This document shows positions 10,956 to 23,119 of a stretch of DNA of 64,000 nt, piece by piece. The translations under genes and the position numbers were made by a program. Position 1 is the first letter of the stretch, and every line of letters begins with the position of its first letter. The DNA is from Trichobilharzia szidati (Eukaryota > Platyhelminthes > Trematoda > Strigeidida > Schistosomatidae): contig OX235273.1 in NCBI GenBank assembly GCA_944472155.2, positions 82,516,793 through 82,580,792 of the forward strand, in the 5' to 3' direction. The notes beneath the pieces are model-generated. The model made no database searches. It had not been told where the DNA came from and saw only the letters and a program-made list of their open reading frames with translations.

Positions 10956-11650
10956 ATTGATACATTTTCTTTGAAAATATACATTAATTGCTATTATCCT
11001 AAAAAATCTCTTCCATTTATTGTTAGGTCATAATAAACTGGAACAATTGTGGTCTTATGCATTGAAATTGCAATAATACCACTAACAGTAATTTTATAAT
11101 AACAAGTGATGAAAATAATGTCAATTAAGAATAGAACACAATAACATTATTACTGACTAGTGGAACACTTTAATAAACTAAATATTATATAAAAGAAATC
11201 TATTATGAATGACGTTCATTATTAGTTTTTGTTAGTCTTACTCATTCACTGGTGAATATCAATAGTAGGATATATTCGAAAACAACGCTGACGTTAGGAA
11301 ATAATATTTTGAATAATGCTTATACTTACTGAAAAAATATTTTTTATTTTTGATATGTAAAAACGGATGTGAAATACCAGCTTCATATACTGTCTTTTGT
11401 AATATGCTGTCATTCTAAAGCATAACGGTATCGCATCTGTTGTCATTTGAATTTTTACGCAGCACACCAAAAGATGTTACTTCATATATATATTCAATAA
11501 ATCTATAAGTATATAAAACTTAGATGTAAGAAATCATAAGTTTATTTAATAAGAATGAATATTAAATGAATATGTGCATACTATGAGTGAACTGTACTAG
11601 TTAGAGTTTAGAAGTGATGAATTATAGCATGTGATAGATACGTCGACTCC
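10956..11650. other. AT-rich, no feature
   Basis: Very AT-rich sequence with no coding or repeat signal seen. It directly precedes the RTE insertion. Confidence 0.5.
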
Positions 11651-11929
11651 TAACCTCAGCAGAACCTGGCCTAGTTAACTAGCTCGCTAGTTTTCTAGCC
11701 GGTCCCAAGCCCGGGTGAAGAAGGAGGGTTGGGCGTGGAGCTAGCAACCTCACACCACTAAATCTTTCACACCGCTAGAGAAACTTCAACTTACAGAAAT
11801 TATAGTAAAAATACAGAGACTTCAAATAAAAATCTTATTATTCGCTCGAATTGGAGAGGCGAAATGACACAGCGGTCTGGTAAAAGCCTTCCAGAAGCCA
11901 GTCAACCAATGTGTCTTGTCTCGATGAAA

Positions 11930-12660
11930 GCAAGAGTAAGAATGGATACGTGGAATGTTTGTACAATGTACGAGACTGGAAAGGCTGCCCAGGTAGCCAA
12001 AGAGATGATAAGATATGTCTTGAAAGCACTGGGTATCTGAGAAAGTAGATGGAATGGATGTGGATTGACAACATTGTCAACCGCAGAGTCGACAATCTAC
12101 TCCGGTTACCCAGATGACAACCACGAACACACCGAGGGAGTGGCCATTATGAATTCACCAGTGGCAACCAAAGCCTTTATGCAGAATCTCGACAGCAAGA
12201 TTCAACTCAGAAGGAGGGAAGAAAGGTAACAATTATCCAATGCTACGCACCTACAAATAACGCAGAACAAGAAAAGAAGGAGGTTTTTTACAGACAACTG
12301 CGAACAGTAATGTACAAAATCTCAAATGGAGACATCAAAATTCTCATGGGCGATATGAATGCCAAACTGAGAGCAGATAATACAAGAAGAGAACTCATCA
12401 CGAGTCGAGAGGCTCTCACTCAGAGAAATGAATGAGAACGGAGAATTATTCGCAGACTTCTGCTCTTTCAACGGCTTGGTGATCGAAGGCAGTGTGTACA
12501 AGCACAAGGATATACACAAGGCAACATGGATTTCTCCTGACGGACATACCACAAAGCAGACAGATTTCATATCAATGCTGCTCAAGGAAGTAGAGACGCA
12601 GCCTGCTGGCTACAAAGCCGAGAAGGGGAGCAGATGTGTGCTCAGACCATCATCTACTTA
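11930..12660 (+). pseudogene. RTE endonuclease domain remnant
   Basis: The first conserved block reads TWNVCTMYETGKAAQVAKEM, typical of the N-terminus of RTE nucleases. It is followed by IQCYAPTN, GDMNAK, HKATWISPDG with KQTDFI (the family's W-x-S-P-D-G and N-Q-I-D-hydrophobic motifs), and a DHH-like triplet near 12640. These are the blocks of the exonuclease III-like fold that nicks the target. Several frame changes and an early stop after block 1 break the frame. Confidence 0.85.
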
Positions 12661-13329
12661 AAAGTAACTTCAAAGTGAAGCTGAAATCCCTTGAAACAAA
12701 TGGAGACGGGCCACCGCTATTCAAGTTCAACATTCAGAAACTGAAGGACAAAACTACAAGGGATGTTTTTGCTACAGACATGGGAGCAAACTCGGATACA
12801 CTATGTGGCATCACTGACAAAACCTGTGTGGAAGAACACTGGAACTGTCTGAAAGCGATATTTAAGGAAACGTGTACAACTGTTCTAGGAAGAAGAAAGA
12901 GACAGTACAAGGAATGGCTGTCAACAGATACCTGGAAGCTAATCGAGTAGAGGAGGATGGTGAAAGAAAAGATGACCCAATGCAAAGATGGACAAGAGGA
13001 GTAGAAGCTGAGTTCAATGTACACTGCACTGAATGAAGACAGAAGTGAAGAAGAGTGCTAGAAAAGACAAACGACAATTCTACGACACACTGGCTTGCAG
13101 CTGAAGCAGAACATGCCGCAGGCAAAAGAGACATCAGGACACTATATCAGATAACCAAGTCTCTATCCGGGAAGAGATCAACCCAGATGACGAAACCAAC
13201 AAAAGATGCTCAAGGGAACTTGATGACCAAGGAGGAGAAACAAATCTAACAATGGGTTGATCACTTTAAAGGACTCTTGAATCTACCACAACCGGCAACT
13301 CGCCCCGAAATACACCACCACTAACAGCA

Positions 13330-14880
13330 CGCACAGAACTGCTAGTGGACACGACTCCTCCCACGAAAGAAGAAATTCTGAATGCAATAAAGTTACTGAA
13401 GACCGGAAAGGTAAAAGGACAAGACGGCATCACTTCCGAAGCACCGAAGACGGTCGCAGAGATTACGGCAGGTGTTCTCACTGTATTACTGCAAAACGTT
13501 TTAAAGAAGGAAAGGCGCCTACTGATTGGAAGAAAGGATACCTCGTCAAACTGCCAAAGAAGGGCGACTTAGGCCTGTGTCAGAACTGGCGTGGAATAAT
13601 GCTTTTGTCTACACCAAGTAAAATACTAAGAATAAAGGATGCACTGGATACAGAACTCCGCCAGCCCCACCGGGACAAGTTGGATTCAAGAAAGGCAAAC
13701 CATGTGCTGATCAGACTGCAGCTCTACGTATTTCCACCACAGAACAAAGCACAGAATGGTAGTCATACCTTTACCTCAACTACATTGACTCTGAAAAGAC
13801 CTTTGACAGCGCAGACGGAGAAGTAGCTTGGAAATTACTTCAACACTACGGTGTGCCTCCAGTCTTTGTCAACCGCATTCAACAGCTATATGGCAACACC
13901 ACGTGTCAAGTGATCCACAACGGAAAACTCAGCCAGGCGTTTGAAGTGCATACAATAGTAAGACAAGGCTGCCTGCCTATTATCACCGATGATGTTTCTA
14001 AATGTGGTGGACTGGATTATGTGTCAGACTGTTGGGGGGGAGGAGTCAGGAATACGCTAGACGACCAATAAGAAAACTCTAGAGGATCTGGATTTCGCAG
14101 ATGATATATGTCTTATGTCACACAAACTCGAAGACTTGCAAGCAGGCGAAAACCAACAAACTGACAGAAGAGGCTGGCAGCAAAAACAAGACTGCAGGTG
14201 AACACAGAGAAGACGGAGGTGATGAAGATAACCAATCTGCAACAACAACAATCAGCACCAATCACCATCAGTGGGAGAGATTTAACAGAGTTCCTCCATC
14301 ACTTGTCTGGGAAGCATCGTCTCGACTACAGACGGAACAGAGGAGGATGTCAAATCCAACAGGCCAGAATCGGAAAGGCAAGATACGCCTTTATCAACTT
14401 GAAACCAGTTTGGAAATCTTCAGCACTCGACGGAATAAACAACAAGATTCGCATTTTCAACACCGATGTGAATTTAGTTCTTCCATACGTGCACTGCGTG
14501 TCACGAAAAGCATTTCCAACAGCCAGTTTCAGATTTTCATCAACACCTGCCCACTTCGCTGTCTGGCTTCATACTCAGGATCAAGTGACAGGCGAGAAAG
14601 AATAAGCAACAAGAAAGAAACCAATGAAGAGCCGACCGCTCAACAAATGTGTAGGAGAATGTGGAGATGGATCGGACATTCGTTGAGGAGGCCGCCGAAT
14701 GACATCGCATGCAATTCAGGCCATTGCTCGAGTGGAATCCAACTGAGAAGCGACGAGTAGGTCGTCCTAGGGTTATATGGAGGAGATTGTGTGAGGAAGA
14801 GATGAGAGAGTTCGGTCAACCATGGGCCCAGCTGAGGAGGAAAGGAGAAAGCAGAACAAAGTAAGGATATGTTGTTGAAG
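13330..14880 (+). pseudogene. RTE reverse transcriptase remnant
   Basis: RT blocks appear in order across several frames: TGKVKGQDGITSEA (13400-13440), YLNYIDSEKTFDSAD as motif A (13770-13810), LLQHYGVPPVFVNRIQQLYG, VRQGC (13950-13970) and LDFADDICLMSH carrying the FADD catalytic motif (near 14090). The C-terminal part has RMWRWIGHSLRRP and a VGRPRVIWRR-like block near 14755. Motif B/C spacing is kept, but at least five frame changes occur. This is the polymerase that would copy the element RNA. Confidence 0.88.
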
Positions 14881-14927
14881 CCTTATGTTCCACGCAAAAC
14901 ACAAGGGAATAATAATAACCTCAGCAG

Positions 14928-15747
14928 GCTACACTGAAAAGCTGACGAAGCCCAATAAACACAACTCAGGAAATAATAAAGCTTATTATAGAGATTCTTA
15001 CCATCTAAACTGAATATTTGTGGTCTGTACAGAGAAAACCGATCTCTGTGTCTTACTGCGTAGATGAAAAACTTTCTTTGAGACTCAGACAGACACAAAA
15101 CTCTCCGAAGATACAAAAAAATTTAATTTTTCGTGGATGGAATCTAAGCGTTTGAATTCAACAGCAGTAAGATCAAAACTGAAGAAATTACTTCAACAGC
15201 GACTACACAGTCAAGATAAGTTTCTAAGTACAAAACAATTACTGTAGGGCAGAAGTAGTTAACTGAGAAGCAAGTAGAATGTTCACAACAAGGTGGGATC
15301 GAAACCACTCAAATAAAATCACATCGTGAGGCAACACGTGTTCATTGTATCGCACAACCACAAATATAAGCCTCATAATAAGAGATTAAACAGGGAGAAA
15401 GACAAGTAATAGAGATCAAGTCAACATTTATGATTTCTGCCACGACTGAGGTCTTCGGTCGATGTTCCCTAATTGCTCACAGAACTCATCACATGAAACT
15501 AAAGATAACTAACTTACTGTGTTTTTCAAAAACTGAGGCTTAGTGTGTACTCTTTTTTATGGGTTATTTGTATACTTCAAATCTATCTGAATTGCGTGAC
15601 CAAGAACACTGTCTGACTATTTAAAAATAGAATAAACTTTTTTGAAAATATTGAATCAGAAAATTATTAATTTTAGGGAGAGTAATGTCTTATATTTACA
15701 GAGATATACAAGTGTTTTGGGTAATGAACAGTTTACCCTGTGCGTCA
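14928..15747. other. Unassigned; weak dispersed repeat near 15280
   Basis: No gene is seen. Near 15280-15305 the sequence reads GTTCACAACAAGGTGGGATC, which recurs with one change near 33800 (TTCACAACAAGATGGGATCGA). It marks a low-copy dispersed repeat of unknown type. Confidence 0.4.
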
Positions 15748-15978
15748 GTAGCACAGCGGTTAAGACGCTACACGACAATGCTCATAGTCCGGGGTTCGAT
15801 CCCCGGCCGATGCACTCCTTTACCCCGCTAAGCCAGTAATAAAGCTAATAAAAAGGAAAGGCTGGGCATGAGGATAGCAACCCCATCCTGTAAGAATAAA
15901 CACTGCTACAGAAACCTCAAGTCCCTAGCTTGAAGCCCTATGTTCCACTGGGAACGTGAAGGAATAAAATACCCTCGA
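15748..15978 (+). mobile_element. tRNA-headed SINE built on RTE ends
   Basis: The head ends in GGGGTTCGATCCCCGGCCGA, a box B and T-arm close to eukaryotic tRNA-Gly. The body (GGCTGGGCATGAGGATAGCAA onward, through CACTGCTACAGAAACCTCAAG) parallels the RTE 5' leader near 11725-11790. The 3' end (TTGAAGCCCTATGTTCCACT, then GGAATAAAATA) parallels the RTE 3' end near 14880. A second copy lies at 24380-24615 on the minus strand, so this is a family. Short flanking TACCCT repeats may be target duplications. Confidence 0.82.
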
Positions 15979-16083
15979 TTCAAAGAATAACAATAAATCA
16001 TTTCTCTCTTTCGCAATGTTTTTTCTTAGAAACTGAAATGATTTTGAATCATAGAGCAAACTCAGTAAGTTATCTTAATTGGT

Positions 16084-16262
16084 TGTGCGTCGGTGGCACA
16101 GTGGTTAGGACTCTCGCCTACCATGCACATGGTTCGGGGTTCGATCCCCTACCGACGCACACCCGATATCTGTGGTCGGCCTGAATTTGGGCTACCGATA
16201 TCCATGCTGAAAATTCCATACTTGTACTGAAAATACGGTGTGGAATCAAGCTGTAAATAAAA
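16084..16262 (+). mobile_element. Short tRNA-derived SINE
   Basis: The best-preserved copy of the 180-bp family. The head has a complete acceptor-like stem (GCGTCGG paired with CCGACGC), box A (GTGGCACAGTGG), box B (GGGTTCGATCCC), the constant block GTCGGCCTG, the tail GTGGAATCAAGCTGTAAAT and an A-rich end. The head is likely to be called a tRNA or tRNA pseudogene by tRNA finders. Other copies: 5505, 20274, 23120, 49804 and 50585. Confidence 0.88.
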
Positions 16263-16681
16263 AAAAATAAAAATCAAAAAAAATCAAAAGGATAAAATGT
16301 TCTATTTAACGTTTTCCTTTAATAGCCTCAAAAATCCATGATGTCCCTTTGTGGTTATACAACAGACTAAAGTATTTTAGACTACAGGTTTTCAAAAGTT
16401 GTTTTTCCCAAATTATGTTTCTTACAAGTATTAAGTTTTCAAGAAACCTCTTAAGAAACTTGCTAAAAGGTGGGGAAGTGACTACCAGAATGGAGTGCCC
16501 TCGTCATTTGTCCAATTAGAAAACAATTTATAACGTGAAGATGTTCACTGTGATTTACGGATATTAAATCACAAATTTTGTTGCAAATATTAATTTAACA
16601 GTTAGTCCCTTTGATTAAAATTAAATAAGGTATTCAGAAGACAAATGTCAAGAGATGATATCATTTAGTAGTTTCTCTACA

Positions 16682-16815
16682 ATCAGCCCCAGTGGTTGTG
16701 TACTGCCGATGATTCCCAAACTAGGACGAAACAGCTGTCCACTACTCCCTGGTTTCCATTGATTCTCTAACTGATATCAATCCGTGGTCAAACTCGTAAA
16801 AACAAATCTAATCCT
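16682..16815 (+). mobile_element. Hammerhead-SINE, 3' half
   Basis: Contains the hammerhead and the 3' tail (CTCTAACTGATATCAATCCG, then CTAATCCTTACAAACC). The tRNA-like head is missing, so the copy is 5'-truncated. Confidence 0.8.
16700..16746 (+). ncRNA. Hammerhead ribozyme, nearly intact
   Basis: The 5' strand of stem I (GTACTG) pairs with CACTAC downstream at five of six positions. The core reads CCGATGA (one change, U4 to C). Stem II is TTCC/GGAC. GAAAC is intact, stem III is ACAGCTGT and the cleavage triplet is GTC at 16737-16739. The U4 change lies in the uridine-turn core and should impair cleavage. Confidence 0.65.
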
Positions 16816-17649
16816 TACAAACCAACTCACGAAAATAAAAAGTACGATGATTACTCAGTCATATAAGACAAAAGTACATATTAATAACTAGTCCTATTAA
16901 AGTAGGTCAAGTAGTCCATGGTAAGCAAAGGTTGAAGTCAGTTGTTTATTGTACACATAATTTGGAATGCATGTGATTAATCCAGAACCTTTAATAACCT
17001 TGAATTGGAGTTATGTGAAACAGTTGAGAAGCAATCATTAATATTGATTTTGTAACCAAACATTAATAAGTGCTTTGCAATGGACGATGCATTTCCGTGT
17101 AGATTAATTACATTTGAATTTTCTGTGTATTTTAATAACTACTTCGGGACATGTTCTTTTCGACGACATTGGAACACTATATTGGTTTTATCTATATATG
17201 TGTCACAGAAACTGCTGGTGTCTAGTAGAGTCCACAGAATTTCATCCTTCAGTCTGAGGTGAAGACTCCCTGAAGATACTATAAGACTTCTGAATAGTCT
17301 TCTGAGTCTGAGATGTAAAAGTATTGCCGAACATGAACGATGTCGGCTTTGTGTTAACTGCATAAAAAATTAAACATTATCCGATATGTTTTTATAAATC
17401 TATACTTCGAAATAAGTCAAAATCCTCACTCTCCAACCTTGGGCATCTTGCCGAATAAGAAATTGATGAAATTAATGACCAACTTTCGAAGGTTATCGAA
17501 ACACAGCATAGGCTGATCTCAGTTTCGGGATAATTAATCTCTAGTCTGTCGAATTAAATTCACTGTATTTGGTAATGATATGATAAAAAACAGTGAACTT
17601 TACGGAACAGAAGTTATCAAAATCCATAAATATTGTAATTACACTTTGG
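16816..17649. other. No recognisable feature
   Basis: AT-rich sequence with short frames on both strands at 17080-17360 that overlap each other and have no family signature. Confidence 0.4.
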
Positions 17650-18435
17650 AATTTCCTCAAAATTAAAACAAACACATCACTAATTTATCCTATTCTACTC
17701 TACTTAAACTTCAATTGGAGGCATTATTCTATGGATTAAAATGCACAACCATCCCTTTAAAAATAAACAGAATAGAAGTTCAATCACAGTATGGAAATCT
17801 TTATAAACAAGCCTCTGATCTAACACCATCTAGTAAAGATAACCCTGACTGGTTTAAAGTTGAACTGGTAGATATTTCTTACCGATTTCTAAATGTCACG
17901 ATATACCAGAAAAGTCGTTTATCAAAAGAACATCATATAGAATTGAGGGAATTAATTGAGAAAGTTAATCCTGTTATCCTAAAATCTGACAAAGGAAGAG
18001 GCATCATCATCATGAATAAATCTGATTATCAAGATAAAATGGATGAAATCCTCAAAGATAAATCGAAATTTCCGCAGATAATGTGTTAGTTGTGGAAAAA
18101 CTGATTAATTGTTAGCTTCAGATTTTATTGTTGCATGGTTTTATAAATGATCGAATTACATCACGGCTCTATGGCCTTTCGAAGATTCACAACCCTGGAA
18201 ACCCACTAAGACTTATCTTAGATATATATGTTGAATTCTCCATATCAAAATATCGCCAAATGGATTACGGAAATCCTTACCCCTGTAACAGATTCCCTAT
18301 CACATAATTCCATAAGAACTTCACTTGATCTGGTTAACATATTAGACACTATGAACATTATGAAAAAATTTATACCCTCAATCGACAAGGAATCTTTGTT
18401 CACTAAATGTTCCTCTTCACAAGACTACTGATTTC
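17650..18435 (+). pseudogene. PLE reverse transcriptase N-terminal fragment
   Basis: Plus-strand PLE fragment. The reading starts in an alpha-helical N-terminal region (LEALFYGLKCTTI), then gives NPVILKSDKGRGIIIMNKSD, the conserved K-x-D-K-G block that opens PLE reverse transcriptases. Next comes RLYGLPKIH at about 18165-18190, and FIPSIDKESLFTK at about 18370-18408, which corresponds to motif A (S-x-D-V-x-S-L-F-T). At least two frame changes (near 18088 and 18225) break it, and it stops just after motif A, so the YxDD motif, thumb and nuclease are absent. It belongs to the same broad group as PLE B and PLE C. Confidence 0.82.
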
Positions 18436-20016
18436 ATCTGAGATTATATTACAAACAGTATGTATGTTATCTTGAAATGCACAGAAATATCACTTGTAAG
18501 TTAGCTTATTTCAAAATATTTATAGTTTGCAGAGGTTGTTTTTATTCTGCAAACCTTTACAAATGTTGTTAGCTAGTAGGTAGTGGCTCAGATCATTTAT
18601 GTTATCCTTTGAACTCTACTACATTCAGAGGTACGTGAAACAGACAGAAATACTGGAAATTGAAGCGTCGAGTAACAAAATCCTTAAATTCTGCGCTTCT
18701 GCAGATGAAAGGTTTGGGAAAATAAAGGCTTGTGAAAACTATGAGTGAAATCTCAGTGTATCTTGTCGCTTATAGAGACGAAATAGGCTTTATATCTCAC
18801 TGACAAATTATGTTACTACGTTTGCTTAGATAAACGTCTTATAATGGAAAGTATAGCGGGAAAATCTAATCAATAATATAACAGAATATATGTTGAGTAT
18901 ATATATATGTATAAGTATTGTTAACAAGACTGGTCTATTCTTTAGTTACCAGTAAAATCTCAAGATTCGTTGTTATGACGACCTTAACTGGCCAGACTTT
19001 TGTCAAACCGAGTTTCGTAGACCTGAAAACGAAACAAACAAAAAGTCTTCATTAGATCTATTTGAACATTAGTTATATTTCAAATACTAACAAAACATTT
19101 CCCCAGATACTTTGTCTTGTACAAAAGGTATACAAAACTATTTATAGAAAATTTTGACTTCTTTTCAATTCTGGTTGCTTTATTTTAAAATAATAACCTT
19201 GAGCTACTTAAGTGAGGGATTCAGGTGATCTGTATTGAAGAACACAGTTGAATTATGATCGGTAAGCAGTCTGATGCAAAACAAACGAAGTATGCAATGA
19301 ATACTTCTTTAATATCAAGGTACCTTTTGTGTATCTTTTTTCTGTAATAGCAATAGGAATGAAATAGAATTCAAGCTCATTATCTACACTTTTGTGAAGA
19401 AATAGTAAATGACCGGCTATTTTTAACATTTCTTCTTTATAATATAATTGTTCTTCATTTCAGTGAGCCGTACACTTTAATATTTATCATTCAAAAGAAT
19501 ACCGATTTTTATGGTTTTGCTACTTGATAAAACATGATCAGTTATATTTTGCAAAGTCAATAATTACTAGACAGAAGAGAGACTTTTGTCTTTTACAAAA
19601 ACAAATTTTAGCAAAAAGCAGTGAAACAAAATGAAACGTCATTTACATACGTGCACACTACTGAGAATAATGAGTAAGCAAAAGTGAGATTCAACATTTT
19701 TAGGTAGTTGTTTTGGAGGAGATAGCGTTGGCACTATTGCGTGAGACAGTTTAACTTAGTAGACCATGAATAAGGTAGACAATTAAGATTTGTTGCGTTT
19801 TAACTGTTTGTTTTATACATAAAGCTAAGACAGTGATGTATATCACTTCGAGTTTGATGTATTTTGGTATAAGATGGTTAAACAAGATGAATCTTTTCTA
19901 TGATTTCACTTAAAAAAAATAACATTTTCAACATTTGAAACAAACTTTCTATTCACTAGCTTATGAACATGGTGGCATTCGAAGAATGAAGTAGGTTTTT
20001 ATGCCAGGATGAATAA
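18436..20016. other. AT-rich, no recognisable feature
   Basis: About 1.6 kb of AT-rich DNA with simple-sequence patches (for example TATATATATG near 18900). No repeat or coding signal was recognised. Confidence 0.45.
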
Positions 20017-20265
20017 ATGAATTTCCGTATTAGATAAGTTTATTTTAAATATCACACAGTAAAGCTGTTTTAACAACTTGGTGAAGTTTCGAGCATGTAT
20101 TATTGCTCATAATCCTAATCAGTTGATATGATTATGCGTAATAATTTATGCCCGAAACGTCATCCAGTTGTTTTAATACAGCTTTACTGTGTAATATTTA
20201 AAATAAACTTATCTAATATGAAATTATATTCGACCATATTGCTTAAGTTTTACGCTTACATGAGT
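20017..20265. repeat. Palindrome of two PLE ends
   Basis: A minus-strand PLE end (20017-20114) faces a plus-strand PLE end (20130-20265) with only about 15 bp between them. Both arms carry TAATATG/CGTATTA, a TATTTAAAATAAACTTATCTA segment, an ACAGCTTTACTGTGT block, GAAACxTC and a small hairpin. There is no coding sequence between the arms. The same end sequence bounds PLE B. Confidence 0.82.
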
Positions 20266-20273
20266 TATTTATT

Positions 20274-20458
20274 TTTTTGATTACAGCTTGATGACACACC
20301 GTATTTTCAGTACAAGTATGGAATTTTCAGCATGGATATTGGTAGCCCAAATTTTGCAGGCCGACCATAGATATCGGGTGTGCGTCGGCAGGGGACCGAA
20401 CCCCGGACCATGTGCATGGTCGGCGAACGTCCTAACCGCTGTGCTACCGATGCACAGT
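20274..20458 (-). mobile_element. Short tRNA-derived SINE
   Basis: Minus-strand member of the 180-bp family: tail GATTACAGCTTGATG at the left, box B (GGTTCGGTCCC on the minus strand) and box A (GTAGCACAGCGGT) at the right. It lies right beside the PLE palindrome. Confidence 0.87.
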
Positions 20459-21667
20459 GATGACGTAATGCACTGGGGAATTTTTGATCTTGAAAGAAGT
20501 AAGGAAGTGATTCAATAATGAAAAATAGATATGTTCTAAACCAGGACTCATTTTTTAAATCCCAATAATAGTCCTTCAATTTAACATTGTGAGAAACACA
20601 CTTTCCACACAGTGGATTATATTTTGGTGTCAAAAATGTTTTTTCAGATAAAATTTCCTATCAAATTCGACCATAAAATATTTGAAATAAACAGGAAATA
20701 AAACCATTCAACTTGAAGATAAGTGTAATAATTCGCCGTAAATTTCCATAAAGGAATCAAAGGAATTCATCCAACATTTGTACAGTAATCACTAGGGTAC
20801 ATCTATAAATTATCTCAAGTGATAGGAAATTTACATAGAGATGTAAGTGTTTACACACTTTTCAAAAACTATTACAATAAATCATCTAGGCGAAATGAAG
20901 TTTAATTAAAAATGTGTTGGTGGAATGATTTTAAATTTCCACTTTTAAAAAACAATTTTAATTGTATAATATACATTATAAATTAGCAAACTGAATCCGC
21001 CTCAACATTTCACGTGATCATTTTTACAACTGAATAAAACTGATGAACAATGAGCAGAAACGTTTCTAGGGAAACTCATAGCCATTATGATTCTTCTGTC
21101 CAACTGAAGAATAAGCCAAAAAGAAAGGCAAATCGAACACATTTGTTTCATATTTTTCCTGCAAACGATTATAATCAAATTGACTAGGTTTAGACAATTA
21201 TAAGCACCGAAAATTTGAGGATCTATGCAGTCACTCAGTTATTTCTGTTAAAGTACGAAATTTTCAAATGGATTTGTCTATATCACTGTCATATTCCAGT
21301 ATTATGGATGGTACTGAAGCTGAAACCAAATCGAATATTTATTACTTTGAACTAAGTATTTCCTCTGATCACCTTTTCTGGTCTTCCCGTATGATGTTAG
21401 CTTCCAGAAAGATATTTCGCTTGACGATCTATGTAAGGAAGTTAAGACAATCTGCTATCATTCCGTTTCTACAGTTACCATTTATACTTCTTTACCGTTC
21501 CCGCCTAATCTTTTCCAGGCTACTTAAAAAAGACTTTTTTATACTGCGAAGATCACTAAAAGTCGTCAGTAGGGCGGGTGAGGTGTTTCTAAACCAACTG
21601 GTTAATACTATTGTAGATAGACACTTGGATTCCTGCAAGAAGTTAACAAATTATCTTGTTAGACTGT
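20459..21667. other. Mostly featureless; unidentified 133-residue frame
   Basis: No repeat is recognised up to 21267. A plus-strand frame at 21268-21669 encodes 133 residues rich in Ile, Leu, Ser and Arg, with no motif I can name. It leads directly into the repeated segment starting at 21668, so it may be part of the same retroposed sequence rather than a host exon. Confidence 0.35.
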
Positions 21668-22085
21668 GAACATCCTCTCCATACACAACTCTCTCCTTGC
21701 ATCTCATCGGGTAGACGTAGAAGCAACTATAGAAGATTGTATGCTAAGACAACTGAGTACAGAAACTCTACAATACCTTATTAAGCCGGGAAACATTTTA
21801 TATGATGAGAAAACTGTAAGACAGGAAATTACAAACTTACTGACAGACTCTAAGTAATTGGGATTGTCTTTTGTTTTCATTGTTACATTATCGTCAATAT
21901 TTTCACTTGATTTATTTCTATATTCACTTCTTATTGAACAATATTATTAATGTAAATTATCATTAATATAAATGAACTATTTTAATTATTGCCCATGTAA
22001 TGAGAAAATTAGAAGCAATATTGTATTATATGCTGAAAATTCCATATATGTCCCAAAAGCATTGTTTGAATAAACCTATTGTTGT
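21668..22085 (+). mobile_element. 3' end of an unassigned retroposon
   Basis: Shares clear similarity with 49089-49640: CACAACTCTC, a CCTGCATCTCATC-like stretch, a coding-like block translating near RNSTIPY, then a noncoding 3' region with AATTCCAT, TTTGAATAAACC and a TTATTATT tail. A shared 3' end plus a simple-repeat tail indicates retroposition. The coding remnant is broken in both copies and the family is unknown to me. Confidence 0.55.
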
Positions 22086-22739
22086 TATTATTACAAACCT
22101 TTCCTTCAGTTTTAAACGTGAGCCATAATGGAAATAAAATAATTTTAACTATTTGCTTATATGCGAATAAATTTCATGTACTTGCACTGTTCCACAAAGG
22201 TTGCTGTTAAATACGCAAGTTTTTGAGATATACTCATGGTAAGCTGATAGTTAAAGGAAATCATGTTAAACACATATCAATGTGCACAATTTCTATTGCT
22301 TATGTTGAAAAAAATCTGTTTAGAATGAAAACGATGGAGCTATAGAGTATGTGAAAATCATCAAATTAAGGCACTCTTCTATTCACTGGAGTCTAGTTTT
22401 AGGTGATTTTCCTTCCTTTCGGTGAAACTCTTGTTAACTGCAATTTAAACTTCAGGATGGCACCTGGTATATCTATCGTTTGTAACGATCAAATTATTCT
22501 GTTAATTTCCATCATTCAGAAACTTTTAAAAAACCTCAAAAGGGAAGAATATTATATAAGTTTATTTCAGTACACCTGCACTCGTCACTTTCTCTCGAAT
22601 TAAAATCTGGAGATTAAATATTCAGACAAAGCAATGAGAAGTGATTTGTTTGAATCGTGTAATTTATTTGCTCAACACATTTCAAACAATTTGATCATAC
22701 ATGAACTTGTCATAGGAATACATATATTTATATATATTC
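22086..22739. other. No recognisable feature
   Basis: AT-rich, short chance frames only. Confidence 0.45.
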
Positions 22740-23112
22740 TCAAGATTTTGGTTTGTAAGGATTAGATTTGTTTACGCGAGTTTAGCCACGGATTGATATC
22801 AGTTAGAGAACCAGTGAAAACGAGGGAGTAGTGGACAGCTGTTTCATCCTAGTTTGGGAATCATCGGCAATACGCACCCACTTCCAGGGTTCCAACCCAG
22901 GACCTTCCGTTACAAGGCAAGCTCATAGACCATTTAGCCACTGGAACCTGACTCAGTGGCCATCCCATGGATTCTAACTTCTTTCAATTCATGACTTAGC
23001 GACCACCAACCAATGTCATCGGTGGGAACTCCATCCTCACTCCCCACTGGGTGCACCTCATTGGTGAAGACTTCCCATTAGAATTCCAAGAAATTTCGCC
23101 CTGTAGCAAGTC
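22740..23112 (-). mobile_element. Hammerhead-SINE, full unit
   Basis: Minus-strand unit. The tail (CTAATCCTTACAAACC on the minus strand) is at the left. The hammerhead at 22838-22872 reads CCGATGA, a TTCC/GGAT stem, GAAAC, ACAGCTGT and GTC. The tRNA-like head with box B (GGTTGGAACCC) is at 22885-22900, followed by the 5' block CCACCGATGACATTGGTTGG. A short tRNA-SINE is inserted immediately to its right at 23120. Confidence 0.8.
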
Positions 23113-23119
23113 ACAACCA

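Larger units (their letters stand above)
11651..14927 (+). mobile_element. RTE-clade (SR2-like) retrotransposon, nearly full length, decayed
   Basis: A plus-strand non-LTR element flanked by an exact 12-bp target-site duplication, TAACCTCAGCAG, at 11651-11662 and 14916-14927. The insert is about 3.25 kb. It has a 5' leader (11663-11930), an apurinic-type endonuclease region, a reverse transcriptase and a 3' end reading GAAGCCTTATGTTCCACG with an AATAATAA tail. A full-length RTE makes its own nuclease and RT and inserts by target-primed reverse transcription. Frameshifts and stops throughout make this copy dead. Two SINEs (15748 and 24380) share both its leader and its 3' tail. Confidence 0.92.

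Noticed and set aside
11838..13134. Minus-strand frames of 71-96 residues
   Set aside because: They are antisense shadows of the plus-strand RTE endonuclease and RT.
15748..15822. tRNA-Gly-like gene
   Set aside because: It is continuous with an RTE-like body and tail that recurs at 24380-24615.
16084..16160. tRNA gene suggested by complete acceptor-like stem and box A/B
   Set aside because: The same head occurs in five other copies with a constant non-tRNA body and A-rich tail, so it is a SINE head, not a tRNA gene.
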